Shown here in pieces: positions 38,742-47,490 of a stretch of DNA of 64,000 nt (position 1 is the stretch's first letter; every line of letters begins with the position of its first letter). The stretch is from CALBTQ01 sp036725605 (GTDB lineage Bacteria > Lernaellota > Lernaellaia > Lernaellales > Lernaellaceae). The position numbers and the translations under genes are program-made. The stretch spans positions 1-64,000 of the forward strand of contig DAIMDW010000018.1 in NCBI GenBank assembly GCA_036725605.1, in the 5' to 3' direction. Below the pieces are notes generated by a model. The model was not told where the DNA came from and did no database searches. It was given only the letters and a program-made list of their open reading frames with translations.

Positions 38742-40542
38742 CAAAATCAAAGTGATTCTCGCCACCGACTGCGGCAGCACGACGACCAAGGCGATCCTCA
38801 TCCAGAAGGTCGGCGACGAATACCGCCAGACCCATCGCGGCGAAGCGCCGACCACGGTCGAGGCGCCCTTCGAGGACGTCACCATGGGCGTGCTCAACGC
38901 CGCGCAGGAGGTGGGCGAACTGGCGGGGCGCAAACTGGTGAGCGACGACGGGCGCATCATCACCCCGGCCACCGACACCGAGGGCGCGGACATCTACATC
39001 TCGACCTCCTCGGCGGGCGGCGGCTTGCAGATGATGGTCGCCGGCGTCGTGCGAAAAATGACCGGCGAATCGGCCGAGCGCGCCGCGTTGGGCGCCGGGT
39101 CGATCGTCATGGACGTCATTTCCTCCAACGACAAGCGCCTGCCGCACGAACAGATCGAACGCATCCGCCAACTGCGGCCGGACATGATTCTGCTCTCCGG
39201 CGGCATCGACGGCGGCACGAAAACCCACGTGGTCGAGCTGGCCGAGTTGATCGCGGCGGCCGACCCGCGCCCGCGCCTGGGATCGTCGTACAAACTGCCG
39301 GTCATCTACGCGGGCAACAAGGACGCGACCGGCGAGGTGCAAAACACGCTGGCCGAAAAAACCGACCTATACACCGTCGACAACATCCGGCCGGTGCTCG
39401 AACGCGAAAACCTCGGTCCGGCGCGCGAGAAGATTCACGACCTGTTCATGGAGCACGTCATGGCTCAGGCGCCGGGGTATAAAAAATTGATGGCCTGGAC
39501 CGACGCGCCGATCATGCCCACCCCCGGCGCGGTGGGCAACATCCTCAAGCGCGTGGCCGACGTGCAGGGCATCAACGCGGTCGGCGTGGACATTGGCGGC
39601 GCGACGACCGACGTGTTTTCCGTTTTCGACGGCGTGTTCAACCGCACGGTCAGCGCGAACCTGGGCATGAGCTATTCCATCTCCAACGTGCTGGCCGAGG
39701 CGACGCTGCCGCTGGTCATGCGCTGGGTGCCCTTCTCGATGGACGAACGCGACCTGCGCAACCGCGTGAAGAACAAGATGATCCGCCCCACGACGATTCC
39801 GCAGACGATGCAGGAGCTGATCTTCGAACAGGCCATCGCCAAAGAGGCGCTGCGCCTGGCCTTCGAGCACCACAAGAGTTTCGCCACCACGCTCAAGGGC
39901 GTGCAGCAGCAGCGCACGATCGGCGACACCTTTTCGCAAAGCGAATCGGGCCAGACGCTGGTGGACATGATGAAGCTCGATTTGCTCGTCGCTTCCGGCG
40001 GCGTGCTCTCGCACGCGCCGCGCATGCAGCAAACGGCGATGATGCTCATCGACGCCTTCGCGCCCCAGGGCATCACCCGGCTGGCGAAGGATTCCATTTT
40101 CATGATGCCGCACCTGGGCGTGCTGGCCGAGGTGCATCCGCAGGCCGCGACCGAGGTCTTTACGAAAGACTGCCTGATCTACCTGGGCACGTGCGTGGCT
40201 CCGGCGGGCGTCGGCAAGCCGGGCAAGGAGTGTTTCCGCTATCGTCTGGAACGCACCGACGGCAAGGTCGAGGAAGGCGCGCTGGCCTTCGGCGAGATGA
40301 AGTTGCTGCCGCTGGCCGACGGCGAAGAGGCGAAAATCGCGCTCAACCCGGCGCGCGGTTTCGACCTGGGCCGCGGCGCGGGCAACGCCGTCGAGGGGAC
40401 GGTGCATGGCGGCACGGTCGGGTTGATCCTCGACGCGCGCGGCCGCGAGTTGACGCTCAGCGACAAAGCCGATCAGCGGCTGGCGGCGCTGAAAACCTGG
40501 ATGCGGGAACTGGACGCTTATCCCGCCGACGCTTTGCAGTAG
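38725..40542 (+). CDS. MutL-like (glutamate mutase L) ASKHA-family protein
   Basis: A 605-residue protein of the actin-like/Hsp70/sugar-kinase superfamily. The phosphate 1 motif is ATDCGSTTTKAILI (residues 12-25), phosphate 2 is AVGVDIGGATTDVFS near 286, and ASGGVLSHAP is the adenosine-type glycine turn. MutL/GlmL proteins accompany coenzyme-B12 mutases and are thought to maintain or reactivate them, but no mutase subunits (MutE, MutS) occur here. The next gene is a barrel-sandwich protein nine bases away, a pairing that suggests a two-component machine. The ATG is preceded by GGGACG. Assignment to the family is solid; the actual role is unknown. Confidence 0.88.
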   Translation: MTIDPDKIKVILATDCGSTTTKAILIQKVGDEYRQTHRGEAPTTVEAPFEDVTMGVLNAAQEVGELAGRKLVSDDGRIITPATDTEGADIYISTSSAGGGLQMMVAGVVRKMTGESAERAALGAGSIVMDVISSNDKRLPHEQIERIRQLRPDMILLSGGIDGGTKTHVVELAELIAAADPRPRLGSSYKLPVIYAGNKDATGEVQNTLAEKTDLYTVDNIRPVLERENLGPAREKIHDLFMEHVMAQAPGYKKLMAWTDAPIMPTPGAVGNILKRVADVQGINAVGVDIGGATTDVFSVFDGVFNRTVSANLGMSYSISNVLAEATLPLVMRWVPFSMDERDLRNRVKNKMIRPTTIPQTMQELIFEQAIAKEALRLAFEHHKSFATTLKGVQQQRTIGDTFSQSESGQTLVDMMKLDLLVASGGVLSHAPRMQQTAMMLIDAFAPQGITRLAKDSIFMMPHLGVLAEVHPQAATEVFTKDCLIYLGTCVAPAGVGKPGKECFRYRLERTDGKVEEGALAFGEMKLLPLADGEEAKIALNPARGFDLGRGAGNAVEGTVHGGTVGLILDARGRELTLSDKADQRLAALKTWMRELDAYPADALQ

Positions 40543-40551
40543 GAGCGCGCC

Positions 40552-41673
40552 ATGGCTCATACCTACACCCCCGGATTGAAAGTCACCGAACGCACCCTCG
40601 TGCGCAAAGAACGCATCCTGCCGCTCAAGGGCGACGTGCTGGTCGAGGCCGGGCAGATCGTGAAGCCCGACGACGTGGTCGCGCGTACCGAGCTGCCGGG
40701 CAACGCGCAGCCGCTGAACGTGGCCAACCTGCTCAACGTCGAACCCGCCGAGGTGCCCGAGCGCATGCTCAAGCAGGTGGGCGACGCGGTCGAGGAAGGC
40801 GAGATCATCGCGACGGCCAAGAGCTTCTTCGGCATGTTCAAGGCCAACGCCGCCGCTTCGATGAGCGGCACGATCGAGTCGATCAACCGCGTCACCGGCC
40901 AGGTGATGCTGCGCGGTCCGTCGCTGCCGGTCGAGGTCAAGGCGTACACCTCGGGCACGGTGGTGGACATCCACCCCGGCGAAGGCTGCACGATCGAAAC
41001 CTGGGGCGGCCTGGTGCAGGGCATTTTCGGCATCGGCGGCGAAACCCACGGCGAACTGGCGATGGCCTGCGAGGCGCCGTCGCAACAGTTGACGCCCGAA
41101 ATGATCACGCCCGCGATGGCCGGCAAGGTGATCGTCGGCGGCGGCCGCGTCACCGCCGAGGCGCTGAAAAAGGCGATCGCCGTGGGCGTGCACGGCGTGG
41201 TGGCCGGCGGCTTCGACGACAAGGACCTGCGCGATTTTCTCGGCTACGACCTGGGCGTGGCGATCACCGGCACCGAGCAACTGGGCGTCACGTTGATCGT
41301 CACCGAGGGCTTCGGCGACATCGACATGGCCGACAAAACCTTCGCGCTGCTCAAAAGCAAAGCCGGACAACTGGCGTGCATCAACGGCGCCACGCAGATC
41401 CGCGCCGGCGTCATCCGCCCCGAGGTGCTCATTCCGCAGGAAGCGGCGGGCGCGGGCGAAGCGGCGGCGAACGAGGCGATGCTCGGTCTGCACATCGGCA
41501 GCCCGGTGCGGGTGATCCGCATGCCCTATTTCGGGCGCATCGGCGTGGTGGCGGCGCTGCCCGCCGAACCGTACGTGCTCGAATCGGGCTCGAAAGCGCG
41601 CGTGCTCGAAGTGGACTTCGGCCACGAAACGGCCGTGGTGCCGCGCGCCAACGTGGAATTGATCGAAGGTTGA
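40552..41673 (+). CDS. Barrel-sandwich/KOW-like partner of the MutL-like protein
   Basis: A 373-residue soluble protein. The N-terminal region has a biotinyl/lipoyl-like barrel-sandwich flavour (GDVLVEAGQIVKPDDVVART), repeated around 140 (VKAYTSGTVVDIHPGEGCTI). A central alpha/beta domain follows (GKVIVGGGRVTAEALKKAI, GVTLIVTEGFGDIDM) and the C-terminus is a small KOW/SH3-like barrel (ESGSKARVLEVDFGHETAVV). No lipoyl or biotin lysine motif is evident. Strict adjacency to the MutL-like gene implies a shared process. Function is not known to me. Confidence 0.75.
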   Translation: MAHTYTPGLKVTERTLVRKERILPLKGDVLVEAGQIVKPDDVVARTELPGNAQPLNVANLLNVEPAEVPERMLKQVGDAVEEGEIIATAKSFFGMFKANAAASMSGTIESINRVTGQVMLRGPSLPVEVKAYTSGTVVDIHPGEGCTIETWGGLVQGIFGIGGETHGELAMACEAPSQQLTPEMITPAMAGKVIVGGGRVTAEALKKAIAVGVHGVVAGGFDDKDLRDFLGYDLGVAITGTEQLGVTLIVTEGFGDIDMADKTFALLKSKAGQLACINGATQIRAGVIRPEVLIPQEAAGAGEAAANEAMLGLHIGSPVRVIRMPYFGRIGVVAALPAEPYVLESGSKARVLEVDFGHETAVVPRANVELIEG

Positions 41674-41701
41674 TATTCTTTGTTATGATAAGGAGGAACC
41701 C

Positions 41702-42562
41702 ATGAACCTCAAAGTCGGAATCATCGGCGGCAGCGGACTGTACGACATGGAAGCGTTGGAGAACGTGCAGGAAGTGGCCGTCCCCACGCCCTTCGGCGAC
41801 CCGGCGGACAAACTGATCACCGGCGTGCTCAAGGGCGTCGACGTGGTCTTTCTGCCCCGGCACGGCCGCGGCCATCGCTTCACGCCCACCGAGGTGCCCT
41901 ACCGCGCCAACGTCTGGGCGATGAAAAAACTCGGCGTGACGCACATCATCAGCGTCAGCGCCTGCGGATCGCTCAAAGAGGAACACGAGCCCGGCCGCAT
42001 CGTGGTCATCGACCAACTGCTCGACCGCACGCGCCATCGCAAGGACACGTTCTTCGAGGGCGGCATCGTCGCGCACGTGCCCTTCGGCGATCCGATCTGC
42101 ATGCCGCTGGCCAAACTGCTCTACGACGCCGGCGTCAAGCTGGATCTCAAGATGGCCTTCAAGGGCGCCTACTTGTGCATGGAAGGCCCGCAGTTTTCCA
42201 CCCGCGCCGAAAGCTTCCTGTACCGCTCCTGGGGCATGGACGTGATCGGCATGACCAACTACACCGAGGCGCGCCTGGCCCGCGAGGCGGAAATCTGCTA
42301 CGCCACGCTGGCGCTGGTCACCGACTACGACTGTTGGAAGGAGCACGAGGAAGGCGTCGACGCGCTCTCGGTGCTCGAGGTCATGGCCGCCAACGTGAAG
42401 AACGCCAAGGCGATTCTGCTGGAAGTGATCGACAAGATCCCCGCCGAACCGGTGCCCGGTTACTCGGACGTGCTGAGCTTCTCGATCGTCACCAACGCCA
42501 AGGTCGTTCCGGACAAAGTGAAACAGGATCTGGAGCCGATCATCGGCAAGTACATGAAATAG
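41702..42562 (+). CDS. mtnP: S-methyl-5'-thioadenosine phosphorylase
   Basis: Phosphorolysis of methylthioadenosine to adenine and methylthioribose 1-phosphate in methionine salvage; related enzymes also accept 5'-deoxyadenosine. The 286 residues open with KVGIIGGSGLYDM and contain LPRHGRGHRFTPTEVPYRAN, ISVSACGSLKEE, CMEGPQFSTRAES and GMTNYTEARLAREAEI, which match MTAP rather than generic PNP. AAGGAGG precedes the ATG. It ends the run that starts with the MutL-like genes (28-base gap) and is closed by a strong terminator. Confidence 0.95.
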   Translation: MNLKVGIIGGSGLYDMEALENVQEVAVPTPFGDPADKLITGVLKGVDVVFLPRHGRGHRFTPTEVPYRANVWAMKKLGVTHIISVSACGSLKEEHEPGRIVVIDQLLDRTRHRKDTFFEGGIVAHVPFGDPICMPLAKLLYDAGVKLDLKMAFKGAYLCMEGPQFSTRAESFLYRSWGMDVIGMTNYTEARLAREAEICYATLALVTDYDCWKEHEEGVDALSVLEVMAANVKNAKAILLEVIDKIPAEPVPGYSDVLSFSIVTNAKVVPDKVKQDLEPIIGKYMK

Positions 42563-42580
42563 TCCAAGTTGCCGATAGCG

Positions 42581-42612
42581 ACGCCCCGGCCGGGCCGCCG
42601 GGGCGTTTTTTT
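42581..42612 (+). terminator. Rho-independent terminator after mtnP
   Basis: A perfect 9-bp stem, ACGCCCCGG with CCGGGGCGT, an eight-base loop and a run of T. Confidence 0.93.
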
Positions 42613-42734
42613 ATGCACATGCAACCAACTTATCGAAAAAACTGTCCTTTTTAAAAAGGGAAAAGGCAACAATATGTTGACTTAACCGACAGGCAATGAT
42701 ACTAGATACAGCAGATTGCGGCGAGAATTTACCC

Positions 42735-43496
42735 ATGCATAAGTATCGAATTTACATCGTGGTTTTTTGCTTACTTGCGCTCGTTTGCACGGCGTGCTCC
42801 AAGCAGCACGTCAACGAAAACGACCGCAAGCAGGCGGAAGGCTACTACATGATGGCCGTGGCCTTCATGAACGGCGGCGACGCCACCGCCGCGCTGGAAG
42901 AGCTGCAAAAAGCCGTCAGCCTCAATCCCTACAACGCGGACGTTCACAATGCGCTCGGGCTGGTCTACTACTCGAAGGAGAAGTACATCAAGGCCATCGC
43001 GCATCTGAAAAAAGCGATCGAACTGGACCCGAATCATTCCGACGCCCATCACAACCTGGGCACGATCTATCTGTATCAGGGACGCTACGACGCGGCGATC
43101 GAGGAATTCCATGCCGCATTGGCCAACGATTTGTATCGCAATCGCGCGCAGACGTTCAACAGCATGGGCTACGCCTACTACAAAAAGCGCGACTACCTGA
43201 AAGCCGAAGAGCATCTGAAGGAATGCATCGAGCACGATCGTCTGTACCTGCTGGCCTACGACAACCTGGGCAAGGTGTACATCGCGCTGGAACGTTACGA
43301 CGATGCGCAGCAGATCCTCGAGCGGGTGCTGCAACTGCGCGAGGTTTATCCCGAGGCGATGCTCGATCTGGGCTTGGTTTACTTGAAGCAAGGCAAGAAG
43401 GACAAGGCCAAAGTGTTGTTTCAGCGGGTCCTGAAACTCGACCCGCTGGGCGCCTATGGACAACGGGCGCAGGAGTTTCTCAGCCTCATTCAATGA
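42735..43496 (+). CDS. TPR-repeat lipoprotein (PilF/TadD-like)
   Basis: A 253-residue predicted lipoprotein: signal (YIVVFCLLALVCTAC) with the lipobox Cys near residue 20, then six or so TPR units (AEGYYMMAVAFMNGGDATAA, VHNALGLVYYSKEKYIKAI, AHHNLGTIYLYQGRYDAAI, LLAYDNLGKVYIALERYDDA). It resembles outer-membrane pilotin-like PilF/TadD proteins that help secretin assembly, but no pilus genes are adjacent. The start at 42735 is chosen by the signal peptide; the frame is open 13 codons upstream. Ten bases separate it from the next gene. Confidence 0.82.
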   Translation: MHKYRIYIVVFCLLALVCTACSKQHVNENDRKQAEGYYMMAVAFMNGGDATAALEELQKAVSLNPYNADVHNALGLVYYSKEKYIKAIAHLKKAIELDPNHSDAHHNLGTIYLYQGRYDAAIEEFHAALANDLYRNRAQTFNSMGYAYYKKRDYLKAEEHLKECIEHDRLYLLAYDNLGKVYIALERYDDAQQILERVLQLREVYPEAMLDLGLVYLKQGKKDKAKVLFQRVLKLDPLGAYGQRAQEFLSLIQ

Positions 43497-43505
43497 GGAG
43501 AGGCC

Positions 43506-43892
43506 ATGCAACGCGTGAACGTGAATTTGTTGGATATCCCGGCGCGCGAAAGCCTGCACATGCAGGGCAGCCTGGGGGAAACGTTGCGTTATGAGCGCCA
43601 GAAGCGCGGCGTCACGCTCAACGAAATACACCGGGTCACCAAAATCAAAATCGATAATCTCACCGCCTTGGAAGAGGACCGGCACGACCTGCTGCCGGCG
43701 CCGATTTTCGTCCGCGGTTTCATCAAAGCGATCTGCCAATACCTCGAGCTGCCGGCCAACAAGCTGCTGCCGATTTACGATCAGGAAGGGCCGCGCCCGC
43801 CCGCGCGGGTGATGAACAATCCGGTGCTCGTGCTGCGCGAAGGCTTATGGACACGCCTGTGGATGTGGATTAAAAGATTGTTTGGACGCTAA
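43506..43892 (+). CDS. RodZ-type helix-turn-helix protein without membrane segment
   Basis: A 128-residue protein with a HTH domain of the RodZ/YfgA type (LGETLRYERQKRGVTLNEIH, ITKIKIDNLTALE-like segment, APIFVRGFIKAICQYLEL). In RodZ this domain contacts MreB and is followed by a transmembrane helix; here the C-terminus is only a short, basic, tryptophan-rich amphipathic stretch (LWTRLWMWIKRLFGR) that could lie on the membrane. GGAGA precedes the ATG. It is sandwiched between a TPR lipoprotein and a purine nucleoside phosphorylase gene. Confidence 0.82.
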   Translation: MQRVNVNLLDIPARESLHMQGSLGETLRYERQKRGVTLNEIHRVTKIKIDNLTALEEDRHDLLPAPIFVRGFIKAICQYLELPANKLLPIYDQEGPRPPARVMNNPVLVLREGLWTRLWMWIKRLFGR

Positions 43893-43922
43893 CGATCATC
43901 CGCACCACGGGGAGGACGAGCC

Positions 43923-44780
43923 ATCAAACGCATCAGCCTGCATCACCCGGATCTTGAGCGCATCGCCGCATTTCTTGAAAAACAAAACGTCGGTCAGGTG
44001 GATGTCGGTCTGCTGCTGGGCAGCGGCCTGAGCGGCGTGGCCGAACAGACCGTCATCGAGCACGAGTTCGCCTACGAGCAGATCGACGGGTACCCGACCA
44101 CGAAAATCCCCGGCCACCCGGGGCGGCTGGTCATCGGCAAACTGGGCGACAAACGCTGCGCGGTGTTCATGGGCCGTTTCCACGGCTACGAGGGCGCGCC
44201 GGCGCAGCAGTTGACCCTGCCGGTGCAGGTGGCCTGGAAGCTGGGCGCGCGCACGATGATGCTCACCAACGCGGTCGGCGGCATCAACGCCACGTACCGC
44301 CCCGGCGACATCCTGCTGATTTCCGACCACATCAACCTGATGGGCACCAATTCGCTGTATGAGATGATCTGCGCCTACGACGGCAATCCGTTTTTGCCCG
44401 ACCAGGCCACGCCCTTCGTCAGTCTCAACGAGTTGTACCGCACCGACATCTACCCGGCGCTGCTGGACCGCCTGAGCGCGCGGCGCATCACGCTGCACCA
44501 GGGCGTGCTCGCCGTGTTGCGCGGGCCCAATTACGAAACGGCGGCGGAAGTGCGCATGCTGCGCGCGCTGGGCGCCGACGCGGCGTGCATGTCCACCGTG
44601 CCCGAGGCGCTGTACGCGAAGTACGTGGGGATGTCCGTGGCCGCGCTGGCGCTGGTGACCAACCTGGCCAACGACGGTTCGCTGGCCGAAAGCCCGCGTC
44701 ACGAAGACGTGCTGCTCGCCGCCAAACAGGGCGCGGCGAATTTCGCCTTCACCGTCGGGGAAGCGGTTACTTTGCTTTAG
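43923..44780 (+). CDS. Purine nucleoside phosphorylase, probable ATC start
   Basis: A trimeric-type PNP that splits purine nucleosides with phosphate. Signatures: GLLLGSGLSGVAEQ, FMGRFHGYEGAPAQQLTLPV, LTNAVGGINATYRPGDIL, DHINLMGTN, RGPNYETAAEVRMLRALGADAACMSTVPE. Family members have about 20-25 residues before the GSGL loop. The frame upstream of a GTG at 43998 contains no ATG, GTG or TTG back to a stop at 43890, but the ATC at 43923 lies seven bases after a perfect GGGGAGG and supplies the missing N-terminus (KRISLHHPDLERIAAFLEKQ). I therefore place the start there; GTG 43998 would remove 25 residues. The end overlaps the convergent gene by 14 bases. Confidence 0.85.
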   Translation: MKRISLHHPDLERIAAFLEKQNVGQVDVGLLLGSGLSGVAEQTVIEHEFAYEQIDGYPTTKIPGHPGRLVIGKLGDKRCAVFMGRFHGYEGAPAQQLTLPVQVAWKLGARTMMLTNAVGGINATYRPGDILLISDHINLMGTNSLYEMICAYDGNPFLPDQATPFVSLNELYRTDIYPALLDRLSARRITLHQGVLAVLRGPNYETAAEVRMLRALGADAACMSTVPEALYAKYVGMSVAALALVTNLANDGSLAESPRHEDVLLAAKQGAANFAFTVGEAVTLL

Positions 44781-45222
44781 GCAGCGTTCTCTTGGGGATC
44801 AGCTTGTGCGCCAACGACGGTCCGATCATCCAGGTCGGATCGTAGGTGCGCATGACCATCTGCCAGTCGCTTTCATCCACGACCCGCTGAATGGTGTACA
44901 GGTTGGCGTTGGCCAGATCGTAGGCGACGGCCTGCGTGCCGTCTTCCAGTTGAATGACGGAGCGGTGGAAGAAATCGGGATGGCTCTCCAGTTGCTCGAT
45001 CAGGTCGGTGTCGTCGTCGCCCAGCTCGTACAGTTCGTTCTGCTGGAGGAGTTGCTGCACGCGATACACCACGTCGCTTTCGGCCAGACTCGCGTAGAGC
45101 ATGACGTAAAACGGCGAGGCTTCCTGACGGCTGAGGAAAAACCCCGACTCGATCTTGTGCAGGTTTTGCAGGTTGCGCATCAGCGATCCATAGACGAAAA
45201 CACGCGGCTGATTGAGCTCCAT
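44767..45222 (-). CDS. Gamma-glutamylcyclotransferase/AIG2-like protein
   Basis: A 151-residue protein with the AIG2-like opening VFVYGSLMRNLQNL, where the YGSL turn forms the substrate pocket in gamma-glutamylcyclotransferases. Much of the rest is divergent: a helical SDVVYRVQQLLQQ region, then HRSVIQLEDGTQAVAYDLAN, which looks like the later strands of the fold. The usual catalytic Glu is not clearly placed, so enzymatic activity is doubtful. GGAGAA precedes the ATG. It ends 14 bases inside the PNP gene on the other strand. Confidence 0.65.
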   Translation of the reverse strand: MELNQPRVFVYGSLMRNLQNLHKIESGFFLSRQEASPFYVMLYASLAESDVVYRVQQLLQQNELYELGDDDTDLIEQLESHPDFFHRSVIQLEDGTQAVAYDLANANLYTIQRVVDESDWQMVMRTYDPTWMIGPSLAHKLIPKRTLPKAK

Positions 45223-45284
45223 CCTTGTTTTTTCTCCTTCTCGTTCCGAGTGAGCCTGCCCTGGAAAACGAAAAGTTGCAAGCT

Positions 45285-45962
45285 TTAATTTCGTGATCCG
45301 AAAATTGCCGTGCCGATGCGCACCAGCGTCGCGCCTTCGGCGATCGCGACTTCGAAATCGGCGGTCATGCCCATCGACAACTCCGGCAGCGCCAGGCCGA
45401 GATCGACGCGCAGACGGTCGCGCAGTTCGCGCAGACCGGCGAAAAACGGGCGCACCCGCTCGGCCGGCCAGAACGGCGGCATGGTCATCAGGCCGCGCAG
45501 TTCCAGGTGTTCCAGGCGGGCGATTTGTTCGGCCAGTCCCCGCGCTTCTTCGGGCGCGCAACCGCTTTTAACGCCCTCCCGCGCGACGTTGACCTGCAAC
45601 AGCACGGGAATCACCCGCCCATGTTCGGCGGCGCGATGGTCGATCTCCTGCGCCAGGCGCAGGCTGTCGACGGTGTGGATCATGTGCACCCACGGGGCCA
45701 GGTACTTGACTTTGTTACGCTGCAAAGAACCGATGTAGTGCCACTTAATGGTATCGGGCAAAACGGGGACCTTCTCGCGCACTTCCTGCACATAGTTTTC
45801 GCCGAAGTCCACTTGCCCGGCGCGCCGGGCCTCGTCGATGGCCGCGGGCGGATGCAGTTTGCTCACCGCGACCAGCGTGACCTCGGCCGGATCGCGCCCG
45901 GCGGCGATGCACGCCTCGCGTATGCGTTCCTGAATTTCCCGCAACGATTCGGCGATGCTCAT
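45285..45962 (-). CDS. yggS: PLP homeostasis protein, YggS/PLPBP family
   Basis: A 225-residue single-domain fold-type III PLP-binding protein without known catalytic activity, involved in vitamin B6 and amino acid balance. The PLP lysine is in TLVAVSKLHPPAAIDEA; other family marks are FGENYVQEVREK, WHYIGSLQRNKVKYL, GLMTMPPF and the C-terminal ELSMGMTADFEVAIAEG with TLVRIGTAIFG. The ATG overlaps the maf stop (ATGA), so it is coupled to it. Confidence 0.95.
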   Translation of the reverse strand: MSIAESLREIQERIREACIAAGRDPAEVTLVAVSKLHPPAAIDEARRAGQVDFGENYVQEVREKVPVLPDTIKWHYIGSLQRNKVKYLAPWVHMIHTVDSLRLAQEIDHRAAEHGRVIPVLLQVNVAREGVKSGCAPEEARGLAEQIARLEHLELRGLMTMPPFWPAERVRPFFAGLRELRDRLRVDLGLALPELSMGMTADFEVAIAEGATLVRIGTAIFGSRN

Positions 45963-46558
45963 GAGTCTCTTTCGATCAGAACGTTCTGCCCGTGGATCTT
46001 TTCCCATAATACGGCGACTTCGGCCAGGGGCAACCCCACCACGTTGGTGTAGGAGCCGCGCACGACCTGCACCAGGCTCGCGCCGATGTCCTGGATGGCG
46101 TAGGCGCCGGCTTTGTCCATCGGTTCGCCGGTGGCGACGTAGGCGCGGATCTGTTCCGGCGTCAGTTGGCGGATGTAGACTTCCGAAGCGACGGCGCTGG
46201 TGAAGCGTTCGTTGCCGTTGTGCTTGAACAGGCAAAAGCCCGTGACCACCGTGTGCCAGCGGCCGCTGATGGTCGAAAGCATGCGGAAGGCGTCGTCGGC
46301 GTCGACCGGCTTACCCAGCATCGCGCCGTCGACGACCACCGTGGTGTCCGCGCCCAGCACCCAATCGTCCGGGTAACGCGCGGCGATTTTTACCGCCTTG
46401 GTCGCGGCCAGACGCATGGTGTGCGCCTCGGGCTGTTCGCCGGGCAACGGGGTTTCGTCCACGTCGGGAACTTCGACGATCAGCTTCAGGCCCAATTGAC
46501 GCAGCAGTTCGCGGCGGCGCGGGCTGCCGCTGGCCAGGATCAACCGTGGAGCGCTCAA
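45959..46558 (-). CDS. maf: Maf-family nucleoside triphosphate pyrophosphatase
   Basis: House-cleaning nucleotide pyrophosphatase acting on noncanonical NTPs; some members affect septation. The 199 residues begin SAPRLILASGSPRRRELLRQ and include DETPLPGE, VLGADTTVVVDGAMLGKP, the GYAIQ-like motif here as GAYAIQDIGA, and GSYTNVVGLPL. The start is a TTG overlapping the argF stop (TTGA) with GGAGG seven bases before it. It lies in the tightly packed argF-maf-yggS run. Confidence 0.93.
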   Translation of the reverse strand: MSAPRLILASGSPRRRELLRQLGLKLIVEVPDVDETPLPGEQPEAHTMRLAATKAVKIAARYPDDWVLGADTTVVVDGAMLGKPVDADDAFRMLSTISGRWHTVVTGFCLFKHNGNERFTSAVASEVYIRQLTPEQIRAYVATGEPMDKAGAYAIQDIGASLVQVVRGSYTNVVGLPLAEVAVLWEKIHGQNVLIERDS

Positions 46559-47478
46559 GCCAGCGCCTCCGGGTTCATCAGCAGCGCCATGATCGCCTTT
46601 TGCACGTGCAGGCGATTTTCGGCCTCGTCCCAGACCTTGGAAGCGCTCGATTCGATCACCGCGTCGGTCACTTCCTCGCCGCGATGCGCCGGCAGGCAGT
46701 GCAGGAAGATCGCGCTCGCCTTGGCCTGGCCGAACAGTTCCTCGTTGACCTGGTAGGGCGCGAAAACCGCGCGGCGCTTGTCCTCCTGGCCTTCCATGCC
46801 CATCGAGGTCCACACGTCGGTGGTGACCACGTCGGCGTTATGCACCGCCGCGACCGGATCGCGCGTGAGTTCGATCTTGCCCGCGGCTTCGGCCTGGGCG
46901 CGCGCGAGGATCGTCGCGTCGGGATCGTAGCCTTCCGGGCAGGCCAGCGACAGGTCGAAGGGCAGCCGGGCGGCGGCGTTGATCCACGAGTTGGCCATGT
47001 TGTTGCCGTCGCCGATGTAGACGATCTTCTTGCCCTCGTAGCCGCCCAGGTGATCGATCACCGTTTGCAGATCGGCCAGCACCTGACACGGATGCAGCAG
47101 GTCGGTCAGGCCGTTGATGATCGGCGCCGAGCCGTACTGCGCCAGCTCTTCCAGAATTTCCTGGGCGAAGGTGCGGATCATAATGCCGTCGACGTAGCGC
47201 GACATCACCCGCGCCATATCCTTGATCGGCTCGCCGCGGCCCATCTGCGTCGTCTGCGACGAAATGAACAACGGCTGCGCGCCGAGTTGATAGCAACCGA
47301 CTTCGAAGCTGATGCGGGTGCGCGTGGATTGCTTTTCGAAAATCAGCGCCACGCTTTTGCCCGCCAGCGGGTGAAAGATTTCGCCGGATTTGAGGCGATC
47401 GCGCAGGTCGACCGTCACGTCGAAGATGCGGCCGATTTCCTGGCTGGTCAGGTCGTACAAACTCAACAGATGATCCAT
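46555..47478 (-). CDS. argF: Ornithine carbamoyltransferase
   Basis: Makes citrulline from ornithine and carbamoyl phosphate in arginine synthesis. The 307 residues carry the carbamoyl phosphate site FEKQSTRTRISFEVG and HPCQVLADLQT, the DxxxSMG ornithine loop in TTDVWTSMGMEGQE, and the catalytic HCLPAHRGEEV. GGAGGT precedes the ATG. It is 12 bases downstream of hslU and overlaps maf. Confidence 0.96.
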   Translation of the reverse strand: MDHLLSLYDLTSQEIGRIFDVTVDLRDRLKSGEIFHPLAGKSVALIFEKQSTRTRISFEVGCYQLGAQPLFISSQTTQMGRGEPIKDMARVMSRYVDGIMIRTFAQEILEELAQYGSAPIINGLTDLLHPCQVLADLQTVIDHLGGYEGKKIVYIGDGNNMANSWINAAARLPFDLSLACPEGYDPDATILARAQAEAAGKIELTRDPVAAVHNADVVTTDVWTSMGMEGQEDKRRAVFAPYQVNEELFGQAKASAIFLHCLPAHRGEEVTDAVIESSASKVWDEAENRLHVQKAIMALLMNPEALA

Positions 47479-47490
47479 CGCCCACCTCCT

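Noticed and set aside
39367..41625. Very long minus-strand frame opposite the MutL-like genes
   Set aside because: Low-complexity His/Ala/Arg-rich translation typical of the antisense of GC-rich coding DNA; the plus strand holds clear protein families.
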